From contig JBEDUK010000061.1 of the NCBI GenBank assembly GCA_040414485.1, positions 1 through 64,000 of the forward strand: a DNA stretch of 64,000 nt. Direction: 5' to 3'. The first letter of the stretch is position 1. Each line of letters starts with the position of its first letter. A model generated the notes under the pieces. That model was not told where the DNA came from and ran no database searches. It worked only from the letters and a program-made list of their open reading frames with translations. This DNA comes from JBEDUK01 sp040414485. GTDB lineage: Bacteria > Actinomycetota > UBA4738. Positions 34,945 through 44,333 of this stretch are shown here, piece after piece. The translations under genes and the position numbers were made by a program.

Positions 34945-36357
34945 CTAGGTCGAATCGCGCTCGCCGCGCGCCGCCCACCAATCGTCCAGCAGCCGGTAGG
35001 CCTCCACCTCTTCGATCGGGCCGCGTTCGAGGCGCTCCTCCATGAGGAACGCGAGCGCGCGCCCGACGTCGCGGCCCGGCTCGAGACCCAGGTGCTCCAT
35101 CACCTGGTTCCCGTCGAGCGGCGGGCGGAGCTGCTCGAGGCTCTCCTCCTCGACGAGCCGCGCGATCCGAAGCTCGAGGTCGTCCTGCAACGCCGCGAGC
35201 GCCTTCGCCTTCGCCTCGTTCCTCGTCGTGCAGTCGGCACGCACCAGTTGGTTGAGCCGGTCGAGCTGCACGCCGGGCCCGCCGGCGTCGCGGATGTACC
35301 TGCGCAGCGCGGCGTCGGTCCAGCCCTCCTTGTACGAATGGAACCGCAGGTGCAGCGCGATCAGCTGCGTGACGTCGGCGACGACGTCGTTCGGATACCG
35401 AAGCTCCCGCAGGCGCCTGTCGGCCATGCGGGCGCCGACCACCTCGTGGTGATGGAACTGCACGCCGTCGGCCGTGAACTGCCTGGTGGCCGGCTTGCCG
35501 ACGTCGTGCATCAGCGCCGCCAACCGAAGCGTCAGGTCGTCCGGGTCGCAGCGTTCGACCACGGCGAACGTGTGCCGAAGGACGTCCTTGTGCCGGTGGA
35601 CAGGATCCTGTTCGAGCTGCAGTGCGGGCAGCTCCGGGATGAACACGTCCGCCAGGCCCGTGTCGACCATCAGGGCGAGCCCGGCGGTCGGGTCCGGCGC
35701 CTGAAGCAGCAGCGACAGCTCGCGCTGGATCCGTTCGGCCGACACGATCGAGAGCCGGCCGGCCATTGACGTCATGGCCTCGACCACGCGCGGCGCCGGC
35801 TTCATGTCCAGCCGGGCCGCGAATCGCGCGGCGCGGAGCATGCGGAGCGGATCGTCGCCGAACGACACCTCCGGGGACAGCGGCGTGTCCAGCGTGCGCG
35901 CCGCCAGCGCGCGCACCCCGCCGAACGGATCGATGAACTCCCGGCCCGGCAGCCGAACCGCCATGGCGTTCACCGTGAAGTCCCGGCGGGACAGGTCCAC
36001 CTGAACGTCGTCGGAGAAGGTCACGTTCGGGTGCCGGTCGTCCTCGGGATAGAGCTCCTTGCGGAACGTCGTGATCTCCACGACCACGCCGTCCTTCTTC
36101 GCGCCGATCGTGCCGAACCTGATGCCCTTGAGGACGATCCCCTTCGCCCACCCCTGGAGCAGTCGGATCGTCACCTCCGGGCGCGCGTCCGTGGCGAAGT
36201 CCAGCTCCCCGCCGAACGGCCGCCCCATGAGAAGGTCTCGCACGCTCCCGCCCACCAGATGGAGCTGATGCCCGGCGTGGGCGAAGCGTTCGCCCAGCTC
36301 GACGGCGATGGGCTCGACGGAAAGGAGCGGGGCGCCGGTCTGCTCGGTCGGCGTCAT
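34945..36357 (-). CDS. cca: CCA-adding tRNA nucleotidyltransferase with HD domain
   Basis: 470 residues from ATG 36357 (MTPTEQTGAP). Class II nucleotidyltransferase: GGSVRDLLMG, the metal-binding pair in GELDFATDA, and DLSRRDFTVNAMA (substrate-binding DRRD-like motif), then RNA-binding helices DDPLRMLRAARFAARL. An HD phosphohydrolase domain follows (LAALMHDVGKP, HHHEVVGARMADRRL). It adds or repairs the 3' CCA of tRNA. In mycobacteria the homologue (pcnA) likewise stands at this place, divergent from the DUF6049-murJ operon. It converges with sodN with a 4-bp gap. Confidence 0.93.
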   Translation of the reverse strand: MTPTEQTGAPLLSVEPIAVELGERFAHAGHQLHLVGGSVRDLLMGRPFGGELDFATDARPEVTIRLLQGWAKGIVLKGIRFGTIGAKKDGVVVEITTFRKELYPEDDRHPNVTFSDDVQVDLSRRDFTVNAMAVRLPGREFIDPFGGVRALAARTLDTPLSPEVSFGDDPLRMLRAARFAARLDMKPAPRVVEAMTSMAGRLSIVSAERIQRELSLLLQAPDPTAGLALMVDTGLADVFIPELPALQLEQDPVHRHKDVLRHTFAVVERCDPDDLTLRLAALMHDVGKPATRQFTADGVQFHHHEVVGARMADRRLRELRYPNDVVADVTQLIALHLRFHSYKEGWTDAALRRYIRDAGGPGVQLDRLNQLVRADCTTRNEAKAKALAALQDDLELRIARLVEEESLEQLRPPLDGNQVMEHLGLEPGRDVGRALAFLMEERLERGPIEEVEAYRLLDDWWAARGERDST

Positions 36358-36446
36358 GACAGGGCCGAGCATACCGGCCGGACCGTCGCGGCCTGCGTTA
36401 GTTTCGCCGCCATGCCGTTGCGCGCCGCCACGAGGAATGCGCGAAG

Positions 36447-37208
36447 ATGAGGGCGGCCCTCGGCATCCTCTCGGGCTTCGTGGCGGGCGTGCTCGGCGGG
36501 GCCTTCGGCGTCGGCGGAGCGATCATCACCACTCCCGCGGTGCAGGTCCTGCTCGGGACCAGCCCCATCGTGGCGGTCGGGACGCCGCTGCCCGCGATCC
36601 TGCCGACCACGCTCTCCGGCATGCAGGCGTACCGGCGAGCCGGCCAGATCGACTATCACGCGGTCCGGTGGATCGCGCCGTTCGGGTTCTTCGCCTCGGC
36701 GGCCGGCGCCGCCACCACCCGCGTCGTGCGGGCCGACTACCTCCTTCTCGTCACGGCGGCGCTCATCGGCTACCAGGCCGCCCGGCTCGCTCTGGGCAAG
36801 GGGACGAAGGAACGCCCCGAGGGTTCTCGCCCGGCGCGCACGGCGCTCGCGGCGACGGGACTCGGCGCCGGCTTCTTCTCGGGGCTCCTCGGCATCGGCG
36901 GCGGCGTCGTCATGGTCCCGGTGATGACGGGCTTCCTTCGCTTGCCCCTCAAGCGGGTCATCGGCACGTCGCTCGTGTGCATCGCGTTCATGGTGATCCC
37001 TGGGACGATCGTGCACGCGGCGCTCGGTCATATTGACTGGCTGATCGTTCTATGGCTCGCCATCGGGTCGGTGCCCGGTGCGGCGGTCGGTTCGCGCTGG
37101 ACGATCCGGTCCAAGGAGCGAACCCTCAGGCTCGCGGTGGGGATCCTCCTGGGGGCCGTCGCCATCTCCTACGCCGCCCTCGAGATCATCCGGCTCATGC
37201 GCGGCTGA
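36447..37208 (+). CDS. TauE/SafE family sulfite/anion exporter-like permease
   Basis: 253 residues, about 8 helices in two repeated halves, each with the glycine-rich family motif: GVLGGAFGVGGAIITTP (residues ~14-30) and GLLGIGGGVVMVPVM (~148-162). The family moves sulfite, sulfoacetate or related anions across the membrane; the substrate is not predictable. In mycobacteria the comparable position between pcnA and the DUF6049 gene holds the Nudix gene mutT4, so this is a replacement of the local content. Confidence 0.85.
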   Translation: MRAALGILSGFVAGVLGGAFGVGGAIITTPAVQVLLGTSPIVAVGTPLPAILPTTLSGMQAYRRAGQIDYHAVRWIAPFGFFASAAGAATTRVVRADYLLLVTAALIGYQAARLALGKGTKERPEGSRPARTALAATGLGAGFFSGLLGIGGGVVMVPVMTGFLRLPLKRVIGTSLVCIAFMVIPGTIVHAALGHIDWLIVLWLAIGSVPGAAVGSRWTIRSKERTLRLAVGILLGAVAISYAALEIIRLMRG

Positions 37209-37249
37209 TCGGTCGATCGCGAGGCCGCTGCTACCATGGCCTTGTCCCC

Positions 37250-39370
37250 ATGCGACGCGCCGCGCTCCCGTTTGCCCTGTTCATGCTCGTGATCGCCAGC
37301 GCGGCAAGTGCCGTAGCGGCGACCGGGGGCACCCCGTCGCCGTCGGCGTCTCCCGGGATTTCCGGGCAGTCCGGTGAGTCCGGCAAGTCCGGCGCGTCGC
37401 CCCCCACGGGACGGCCCGTCGGCATGACGCTGCTCTCGCAGTCGGCTTGGAACTCGCCCACCCGGCCGCTGCAGATCAAGGTTCGGGTCACGAACGCGGC
37501 CGGTCCGGTCCTGGACGGCATCGCGCTCACCCTCACCATCGGGTTCCCCGCGAACTCGCGCTCGGTCTACGAGGAGACGCTCTCGCAGGACGTGACCGGC
37601 GCGCTGTTCACCACGACGTTCTTCCAGGACGGCCAGATCGCCACCGGCGCGGCCCGGGTCTTCGCCATCCGGCTGCCGCTCGACACGGTCGGCGCGCTGA
37701 GCGATCGGAACCTCCTGTATCCGCTGCGGATCGATCTGCGCGCGAACAGCGCCGTACAGGCCACGCTGCGCACGCCGATGATCTATCTGGTCAACCCGCC
37801 GTCCGTCGCGCTGAACCTGGCGTCGACGTACGTGCTCTCCGAGCCGATGCAGGTTTCGCCGAGCGGAGTGTTCCTCCCGGGGCCCATCGAAGCCGACATC
37901 GCGCCGGGCGGACGCATCGATTCGATCCTGCGGGCCCTGGACCGGCCCGTCCCACCCGCCGTCGACCTCGCCGTGTCGCCCGTGCTGGTCACGGAACTGA
38001 AGGCCATGTCCGACGGCTACCGGATCGAACGGGTCGGCGGAGGCATCGAATCCGTCCCTGCGGCCGCCGCAGGAGCGAAGAACGCCGCGGCTGCGCTCGA
38101 GCGCCTGGGCGCCCTCGCGCGATCACCGCAGGTCGAGCTCACCGCGCTGCCCTTCGGCGATGCCCTCCTCCCGGCGATCCAACGTGCCGGCTTCACCGAT
38201 CTGAACACCCTCGTCGCGCTCGGGCGCAAGCAGGTCGGCGACACCCTGTCCGCAACGCCGGTGTCGAACGTCTTCCGCCCGCCGGGCTCCGCGCTGGACG
38301 CCGCGTCCCTCGCCGCGCTGGTGCACGACGGCGTCACCACCGTGTTGGTGAACGCGAACTTCGTTCCCACCCAGCCGAACCTTCCGTTCAGCCCGCCCAG
38401 CGTCGGTGCGCTGATCGTCGGCGAACAGAGCGCGACCGCGGTACTGCCGGACGCCGGCGTCCTTCAGCTCATGAGCGGGCATCCGGACGATCCGGTGCTG
38501 CGAGCGCACATGGCCCTGGGCGAGATGGCGACGCGCTGGCTCGAGTTCCCGAACCTCTCGGGACGGGGGGTGGCGATGCTGGTGCCGGAGCGCTCCGCGG
38601 TCGCCGCCGGCGTCTTCGAACCGCTCGTCTCTTTGATCACCGCTTCGCCGTGGCTTCGACCCGAGCGCGTGTCCGCGTTCGTCCGAGACGTCCCGCCCGA
38701 CGCGGGTGGGCAGCCGGTGCCTGCCCACCGAAACCGGGCGTTCGACCCCGACTACCTGGGCCGGCTGCGAAGCGCGCACCACCAGCTGGACCAGTTCCGG
38801 GTCACGGCGTCAGGCGCGGACGCGGCGGCGGTAGAGGCCCGCCTGGCGGGCGACCTGGTGACCGCCGAGGCGGGAACGTTCGTGGCGAATCCTTCGCTCG
38901 GCCTCGCGTACATCGCCCGGGTGGACGGGCCGCACGGCGTCATCCAGCGCACGTACTCGCAGGTCTCGCCGCCCCCCGACGGCCGGATCCTGACGCTGCC
39001 GTCCCGCAACGGTCCGCTTCCCATCACCATCACGAATGGCTCGCGCTACACGCTCAGGGTGCGTGTGGTCATCGGGGGAGGCGACAAGCGGCTCCGCTTC
39101 GTTCCGAGCACGTTTCCGCTGACGCTTCCGCCGAACGCGAGCGTGCATGAGAAGCGGGTTCACGCGGACGCCGCGAGCACCGGCCGGTTCGTCACGTTCC
39201 TGCGGATCACCACGCCGGGCGGCGAGCCGATCGCCTCCAGCAAGATCGTGATCCGTTCGACCGCCTACGACCGCGTGGCGCTGCTCATCACCGTCGGCGC
39301 CGGCGTGTTCATGGCGGTGTGGTGGGGCAGGGGCGTCCTCCGCCGGCGCCGCGCGAGCAGCGCCGAGTGA
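37250..39370 (+). CDS. DUF6049-type secreted/membrane protein upstream of murJ
   Basis: 706 residues. A signal peptide (~1-23, ending AVAATGG), a Ser/Pro/Gly-rich segment, a large extracytoplasmic region and one C-terminal membrane helix (~675-695, VALLITVGAGVFMAVWWG) followed by RRRR. The position directly before murJ and the architecture match Rv3909/DUF6049 proteins, whose role in cell-envelope assembly is suspected but unproved. Segments such as LPSRNGPLPITITNGSRYTL suggest an Ig-like domain near the C-terminus. The stop overlaps the murJ GTG. The start at ATG 37250 was chosen for the signal peptide; no SD is seen. Confidence 0.75.
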   Translation: MRRAALPFALFMLVIASAASAVAATGGTPSPSASPGISGQSGESGKSGASPPTGRPVGMTLLSQSAWNSPTRPLQIKVRVTNAAGPVLDGIALTLTIGFPANSRSVYEETLSQDVTGALFTTTFFQDGQIATGAARVFAIRLPLDTVGALSDRNLLYPLRIDLRANSAVQATLRTPMIYLVNPPSVALNLASTYVLSEPMQVSPSGVFLPGPIEADIAPGGRIDSILRALDRPVPPAVDLAVSPVLVTELKAMSDGYRIERVGGGIESVPAAAAGAKNAAAALERLGALARSPQVELTALPFGDALLPAIQRAGFTDLNTLVALGRKQVGDTLSATPVSNVFRPPGSALDAASLAALVHDGVTTVLVNANFVPTQPNLPFSPPSVGALIVGEQSATAVLPDAGVLQLMSGHPDDPVLRAHMALGEMATRWLEFPNLSGRGVAMLVPERSAVAAGVFEPLVSLITASPWLRPERVSAFVRDVPPDAGGQPVPAHRNRAFDPDYLGRLRSAHHQLDQFRVTASGADAAAVEARLAGDLVTAEAGTFVANPSLGLAYIARVDGPHGVIQRTYSQVSPPPDGRILTLPSRNGPLPITITNGSRYTLRVRVVIGGGDKRLRFVPSTFPLTLPPNASVHEKRVHADAASTGRFVTFLRITTPGGEPIASSKIVIRSTAYDRVALLITVGAGVFMAVWWGRGVLRRRRASSAE

Positions 39371-41004
39371 CCGCCTCCCCCGTCGCGCGGGGCTCCTTCG
39401 CCCGCGACACAGCCGTCATGTCCGTGGGAACGGGCATGTCCCGGGTCACCGGCTACGTCCGCCTGTTCGCCACGGCCGCCGCGCTCGGCACGGTGACGCT
39501 CCGCGCGAACGCGTACAGCGTCGCGAACAACACGCCGAACATCGTCTACGAGCTGATCCTCGGCGGCGTCCTGACCTCGATCTTCGTGCCGGTCTTCGTC
39601 GAACGGATGACCCAGCGGTCCGTGAGTGAGGCATGGGAATCGGCGCGGGCGATCCTGTCCCTGTCGCTCGTCATCCTCACGGGCGTGACCGTGGTCATGA
39701 TCCTGGCCGCGCCGCTGATCGTGCACCTGTACACGATCTCGCTCCACGGTCCGGAGGCCGACGCCGAACGCGAACTGGCCACGTTCTTCCTCCGGTGGTT
39801 CATGCCCCAGATCATCTTCTACGGCATCGGGGCCATCGCGACCGGCCTGCTGAACGCCCACCGGCGGTTCACCGCGCCCATGTTCGCGCCGGTGCTGAAC
39901 AACCTGGTGGTGATCGCCACGATGCTCGCGGTGATCGTGCTGCCGGGGGCGGCGAAGACCGACCCGGACGGGCTGACCACCGCGCAGACCTACGTGCTGG
40001 CGATCGGCACGACCCTCGGCGTCGTCGCGATGACCGTCGCCCTTCTCCCGTCGCTTCGCGCGACCGGGTTCCGCTTCCGTTGGCGGACCGCGTGGCGCGA
40101 CGACGCCGTGGTCATGATCGGCCGGCTCTCGCTGTGGGTGCTGCTGTACGTGGCGGCGAACCAGATCGCGCTTCTCACCGTGATCATCCTTTCGTCGAAG
40201 GAGACCGGCTACGCGGCCTACGTGTCCGCGTTCATCCTCTTCAGCCTGCCGCACGCGATCTTCTCGGTCAGCGTCATGACGGCGCTGCTGCCCACCATGG
40301 CCGCGAAGTGGTCCGAACGGGACCGGCCGGCCTTCGCCGACCTGCTGAGCCGCGGCCTGCGGTCGACCGCCTTCATCATCCTGCCGGCGGCGCTCGGCTA
40401 CATCGCGCTGGCGAAGCCCATCACCTACGTGACGATCCGCCACGGCGCCACGACCGCCTCCCAGGCGAACCTGGTCGCCGGCATCCTGGTGTGCTTCGCG
40501 GTCGGCCTGCCGTTCTTCTCGGCGTTCCAGCTGTTCGCCCGGGTCTTCTACGGGGCGCAGAACGCGCGCGCGACGGCGCTGATCAACCTGTTCGCCACGG
40601 CCATCAACATCGCGCTGAACTTCGTGCTGTTCCACCTGATGAACGTGCGCGGGCTGGCCCTCGCGTACTCAATCTCCTACATGGTCGCGGCCGTGTTCGC
40701 GTTCGCGGCGCTGCGATGGTGGTTGCCCACGCTCGACGGGCGGGGCATCGCCGCATCGATCGGACGCTCGCTCGTCGCCGCGGTCGCCTCCGCCGCGGTC
40801 GCGTTCGTCGTCTCGCGGCTCATCGGCGGGCCTGTGGCCCCCACGTTCGCCGGACAGGTGATTCAGGTCCTCGCCGGCGTGGCGGCGGGAGGCGCCGTGT
40901 TCCTCCTCATCACGAGCGCGTTTCGCATGCCGGAGGTCGACATCCTTCGACGATTCGTTCCCGATCCACGCGCGATCCGGTCGCGGGGCCGCCACCGCCG
41001 CTAG
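39367..41004 (+). CDS. murJ: Lipid II flippase MurJ (MviN)
   Basis: 545 residues from the GTG overlapping the previous stop (GTGA). About 14 membrane helices. The N-terminal MurJ signature reads MSVGTGMSRVTGYVRLFATAAALG, followed by ANAYSVANNTPNIVYELILGGVLTSIFVPVF; FSLPHAIFSVSVMTALLPTMA and ARVFYGAQNARATALINL are further typical helices. The protein moves lipid II to the outer face for peptidoglycan synthesis. Unlike the M. tuberculosis protein there is no C-terminal pseudokinase extension. Confidence 0.93.
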   Translation: MTASPVARGSFARDTAVMSVGTGMSRVTGYVRLFATAAALGTVTLRANAYSVANNTPNIVYELILGGVLTSIFVPVFVERMTQRSVSEAWESARAILSLSLVILTGVTVVMILAAPLIVHLYTISLHGPEADAERELATFFLRWFMPQIIFYGIGAIATGLLNAHRRFTAPMFAPVLNNLVVIATMLAVIVLPGAAKTDPDGLTTAQTYVLAIGTTLGVVAMTVALLPSLRATGFRFRWRTAWRDDAVVMIGRLSLWVLLYVAANQIALLTVIILSSKETGYAAYVSAFILFSLPHAIFSVSVMTALLPTMAAKWSERDRPAFADLLSRGLRSTAFIILPAALGYIALAKPITYVTIRHGATTASQANLVAGILVCFAVGLPFFSAFQLFARVFYGAQNARATALINLFATAINIALNFVLFHLMNVRGLALAYSISYMVAAVFAFAALRWWLPTLDGRGIAASIGRSLVAAVASAAVAFVVSRLIGGPVAPTFAGQVIQVLAGVAAGGAVFLLITSAFRMPEVDILRRFVPDPRAIRSRGRHRR

Positions 41005-41108
41005 AGCGGCGAGGTCGGCCGCGCGGAACGGTCGCCTTCCACCGAAAAACACTGGCGTCCCAGGGCTTTGGTCGGGGATTCGACCGGCCGATACTTCGTC
41101 CGACGCAC

Positions 41109-41561
41109 ATGGACGACATGCATTCGGCGAACGGATCGCGCGGTGGATCGCAGGGATTTCCGGCGCTGCATCGCGACCAACGGGGCGCGCTCACGACGTA
41201 CGCGCTTCGGATCGTTCTGGCATTCCTCCTGTTGATCCTCGTGGTCGAGGAGATCGGTCAGGTCGTGAACGGGCAGATCCACGCCTCGAACGCGGCCGGC
41301 GCCGCCGCGCAGGCGGGCGCCGACGCCTGGGCGTCGGACAAGAACCAGGTCGCGGCCGAGGTCGCGGCGCAGGCGGCGATGCAGGCGGAGGACCCCAACG
41401 CGTGGATGGTCGCATTCTCGATCGCGAAGGACGGCACCTGCACCGTCACCGCCTACGAGCGGGCGAACACGCTGCTCATTCAGCGCCTGCCCTACCTCAA
41501 GAAGTTCCAGGTGCAGCACGCGACCGAATCGGAGATCCATTCGCTCGCGACCACCAAGTAG
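41109..41561 (+). CDS. TadE-like membrane protein
   Basis: 150 residues. A hydrophilic N-terminus leads to DQRGALTTYALRIVLAFLLLILVVEEIGQ, which resembles the RGA-x-(T/V)-x-E-F-A start of TadE/TadG pseudopilin-like proteins, with one membrane helix at ~38-58. An Ala-rich extracytoplasmic part (AAGAAAQAGADAW, VAAEVAAQAAMQA) and a Cys-containing C-terminal domain follow. No tad pilus genes are nearby, so this is an orphan. The 104-bp gap upstream shows no convincing promoter. Confidence 0.65.
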   Translation: MDDMHSANGSRGGSQGFPALHRDQRGALTTYALRIVLAFLLLILVVEEIGQVVNGQIHASNAAGAAAQAGADAWASDKNQVAAEVAAQAAMQAEDPNAWMVAFSIAKDGTCTVTAYERANTLLIQRLPYLKKFQVQHATESEIHSLATTK

Positions 41562-41619
41562 CCTCGCGGTGCCGCCGCGTTCCCGGCCGGTCGAGGGACC
41601 GGGGGTACACTCGGGCGCC

Positions 41620-42312
41620 GTGGACCTCGGTTCGCAGCCGTCCGACGCCGAACTGGTTTCGCGTGCCACCCGCGGCGACGAATCGGCGTTCGCCGACCTG
41701 GTCAGGCGGCACGAGCGAAAGGTCTACAACCTCGCCTTTCGGATGCTCGGCCGGGAGGAGGACGCACGCGACGCCGCCCAGGATGCCTTCGTCTCCTGCT
41801 ACCGCCGGCTCTCGGCCTTCCGGGGCGAGGCGCTGTTCAGCACTTGGCTGCACCGCATCGCCGTCAACGCGTGCTACGACGTGCTGCGCCGGCGCCGCGG
41901 CACGGTGCTGCCGCTCGAGGACATCCCCGAACCGCCGCCGCAGCCCGATCATGCCGACGCGGCAAGCGCGGCCGTCGATGTCCAACGCGCTCTTCAGGAG
42001 CTCGCGTTCGACTATCGTGCGGTGCTGGTGCTGCACGACATCCAAGGGTGGGCCTACGAGGAGGTCGCCGGCATCCTCGACGTGCCGCTGGGCACGGTGA
42101 AATCGCGTCTGCACCGCGGTCGCCTCGCGCTCGCGCGGGCGCTCGGCCACGGGGCCGAACCGTCGGAGCCCGCCGATCGTGCCTCCTCCGACCCAGATGA
42201 ACCGGAGGACCCGCTCTCTCCGGACGATCCGAGCGGGGGGCTCGACAGGGCCGATGCGGCCGGCCAGGAACCAAACCGACCCGCTCCGCCGTCCAACACC
42301 TCGTTGCCATGA
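41620..42312 (+). CDS. ECF-family RNA polymerase sigma factor (SigM position)
   Basis: 230 residues. Region 2: DLVRRHERKVYNLAFRMLGREEDARDAAQDAFVSCYRRLSAFRG (core and -10 recognition). Region 4: LQELAFDYRAVLVLHDIQGWAYEEVAGILDVPLGTVKSRLHRGR (-35 recognition helix-turn-helix). A ~55-residue Asp/Pro/Ser-rich tail follows, which is unusual. Start GTG 41620 is 8 nt after TACACT (41606-41611), suggesting a leaderless mRNA. It is coupled to the anti-sigma gene by an ATGA overlap. The position corresponds to sigM of mycobacteria. Confidence 0.9.
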   Translation: MDLGSQPSDAELVSRATRGDESAFADLVRRHERKVYNLAFRMLGREEDARDAAQDAFVSCYRRLSAFRGEALFSTWLHRIAVNACYDVLRRRRGTVLPLEDIPEPPPQPDHADAASAAVDVQRALQELAFDYRAVLVLHDIQGWAYEEVAGILDVPLGTVKSRLHRGRLALARALGHGAEPSEPADRASSDPDEPEDPLSPDDPSGGLDRADAAGQEPNRPAPPSNTSLP

Positions 42313-43187
42313 GCCATCAGGACGACCCACAGCAGCCCCAAGGCATTCAGGCAGAGGGCGAAGGCGAGCCGACGAGCCGCGCGCCGGCCGAGGCGGTGCA
42401 TCCCACCGACGACGTGCTGGCAGCCTTCGTCGACGGCACCGCCTCGCCGGAGGAACGGCGGCTGGTGGAACGCCACCTCCCCGCGTGCGCCGCGTGCACC
42501 ACGGACGTCGCGGCCGCACGAAACGCGCACGCCGCCTTGCGGAGCCTCCCCGAGGTGGATTCGCCCTGGACCGACAGCGGCGTCGAGCCGTTGGTGGCCG
42601 CCGCGACGGAGCCACCGCCCGCGATCCGCATCCGGGAACGGCGCGGCGCTCGCATCGGGTGGAGGGGGACCGCCGCAGCGGCGCTCGCCGCGGCGGCGGT
42701 GCTCACTGGCGTCGTCGTCCTGCTTGGCCACGGCAGCTCGAACAACTCGCCCGCACTCTCGGCAGCGGCACCACCGCGAGCGGCCGCCGGCACCCAGGCG
42801 GTGACGCAACAGAGCCTCTACGACCTCACGCGTTCTCTCGCCGCGGCGGGCGCCGGGACGCCGGCCGAACGTGCCCATCAGGGCGCATCGGCGACCGCCG
42901 CGGCCACCGGCGGGGGGGCGTTCGGGTCGGAGGGCAGCAGCCCGACCCCGACGTTGCTCGCTCCCGATGCGGTCGGCGGCATCCCCTGTGCCCGGCGCGC
43001 GTCCGCCCAGCCCGTCAGCGCCGTCGCGATCTACGCGCGGACCGCCACGTTCAACGGCAAGCCCGTGTGGGTGATCGGGTTCGTCTCCGCGGCGAGCGGC
43101 GGGCAGGTCGCGCACGTCGAGGTCGTCGCCGTCACGACGAACAACTGCTCGGTCGCCTTCCTGGCCCGCCAGCCGCTCGCATCCTGA
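42309..43187 (+). CDS. Zinc-finger anti-sigma factor, membrane-anchored
   Basis: 292 residues. The N-terminal ZAS domain has VHPTDDVLAAFVDGTASPEE and the metal motif HLPACAACTTDV (HxxxCxxC), the form found in redox-sensing RsrA-like anti-sigma factors. A single membrane helix lies at ~120-140 (AAAALAAAAVLTGVVVLLG), followed by an Ala/Ser/Gly-rich extracytoplasmic part and a small C-terminal domain with two cysteines. It should hold the cognate ECF sigma factor at the membrane. Loss of zinc on oxidation is known for this motif, but is inferred here. Confidence 0.85.
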   Translation: MSHQDDPQQPQGIQAEGEGEPTSRAPAEAVHPTDDVLAAFVDGTASPEERRLVERHLPACAACTTDVAAARNAHAALRSLPEVDSPWTDSGVEPLVAAATEPPPAIRIRERRGARIGWRGTAAAALAAAAVLTGVVVLLGHGSSNNSPALSAAAPPRAAAGTQAVTQQSLYDLTRSLAAAGAGTPAERAHQGASATAAATGGGAFGSEGSSPTPTLLAPDAVGGIPCARRASAQPVSAVAIYARTATFNGKPVWVIGFVSAASGGQVAHVEVVAVTTNNCSVAFLARQPLAS

Positions 43188-43250
43188 CCGACCCGCACGC
43201 GGACGGGCCACGACGCCGTCGCACCGCCGCGCCGAGGGGATCCGGCGCTC

Positions 43251-43276
43251 GGAACATGCGCCGCCTGCCGGTGGTT
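43251..43276 (+). promoter_or_regulatory. SigR/SigH-type promoter of trxB
   Basis: GGAAC (43251-43255), exactly 18 nt, then GTT (43274-43276): the disulfide-stress sigma factor consensus GGAAY-N18-GTT. It ends 14 bp before the trxB ATG. TAGGAT at 43287 could be an additional housekeeping -10 for a leaderless mRNA starting at ATG 43300. Confidence 0.6.
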
Positions 43277-43290
43277 CTCCATGTCCTAGG

Positions 43291-44253
43291 ATGCAGCCGA
43301 TGCCCCCGAGCGACGCCGAATCGAACAGCGCGGACGAACGCGACGTCCTGATCCTGGGCTCCGGCCCGGCCGGCTTGACGGCGGCCCTCTACGCCGCGCG
43401 GGCCAATCTTCGCCCGCTGGTCCTCAAGGGCGTCGACGCCGGTGGCCAGCTGATGCTCACCACCGAGGTCGAGAACTTCCCGGGATTCCCCGACGCGGTC
43501 CTCGGACCCGAGCTCATGGAGGCGATGGAGAAGCAGGCTGCACGCTTCGACGCCGAGCTCCTTCATCAGGCGGCGACGGAGGTCGACCTCTCGCAGCGGC
43601 CGTTCCGCGTTGCCTCGGGCGACGAGACGTGGCTCGCGCGCACGCTGATCATCGCGACGGGCGCGTCGGCGAAGATGCTCGGGCTCGAATCCGAGCGTCA
43701 GCTCCTGGGCCGAGGCGTGTCGACGTGCGCCACCTGCGACGGGTTCTTCTTCCGCGGACGGGAGATCATCGTGGTCGGCGGCGGCGATTCGGCAATGGAG
43801 GAGGCGCTGTTCCTCACCAGGTTCGCGACGAAGGTCACCGTCGTGCACCGGCGCGACACGCTGCGCGCGTCGAAGATCATGCAGGACCGGGCGCTCGCGA
43901 ACGAGAAGATCTCGTTCGTCTGGAACGCGGAGATCGATGAGGTGCTCGGCGACGGCTCTGTGTCCGGCGCGCGTCTGAAGGACGTGGCGACGGGCGAGAC
44001 CTCCGAGATCGAGGTGCAGGGGATCTTCGTCGCGATCGGGCACACGCCGAACACGCAGCTGTTCGAGGGCGCGCTCGAGATGGACGGTGGCTACCTGGTC
44101 GTGGCCGAGCCCACCACCCGCACGAGCGTCGACGGCGTGTTCGCCGCCGGCGACGTCGTCGACCGGATCTACCGCCAGGCGATCACCGCCGCCGGGATGG
44201 GCGCGAAGGCCGCGATCGACGCGGAGCGCTACCTCGAGGCGCTCGGCCACTGA
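43291..44253 (+). CDS. trxB: Thioredoxin reductase
   Basis: 320 residues (317 if ATG 43300 is used). FAD-binding GSGPAGLTAALYAARA at the N-terminus, redox-active dithiol STCATCDGFFF, NADPH-binding GGGDSAMEEALFLT, and the C-terminal FAD motif VFAAGDVVDRIYRQAITAAGMGAKAA. It reduces thioredoxin with NADPH. It is followed by trxA after 172 bp and preceded by the sigma/anti-sigma pair, as in mycobacteria. Two in-frame ATGs 9 nt apart leave the exact start open. Confidence 0.95.
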   Translation: MQPMPPSDAESNSADERDVLILGSGPAGLTAALYAARANLRPLVLKGVDAGGQLMLTTEVENFPGFPDAVLGPELMEAMEKQAARFDAELLHQAATEVDLSQRPFRVASGDETWLARTLIIATGASAKMLGLESERQLLGRGVSTCATCDGFFFRGREIIVVGGGDSAMEEALFLTRFATKVTVVHRRDTLRASKIMQDRALANEKISFVWNAEIDEVLGDGSVSGARLKDVATGETSEIEVQGIFVAIGHTPNTQLFEGALEMDGGYLVVAEPTTRTSVDGVFAAGDVVDRIYRQAITAAGMGAKAAIDAERYLEALGH

Positions 44254-44333
44254 CGACCTGTCCTTCCCAGGAAGCCCGATCCGCCTTCCGTTTCCGTCCG
44301 CGCCGGGCGCCGGTTCCGTCTCGGATGGTCCGG

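Noticed and set aside
41025..41059. A SigR-type promoter upstream of the TadE-like gene (GGAAC at 41025)
   Set aside because: No GTT lies 18 nt downstream; the nearest ECF -10-like CGTC is 26 nt away, too far.
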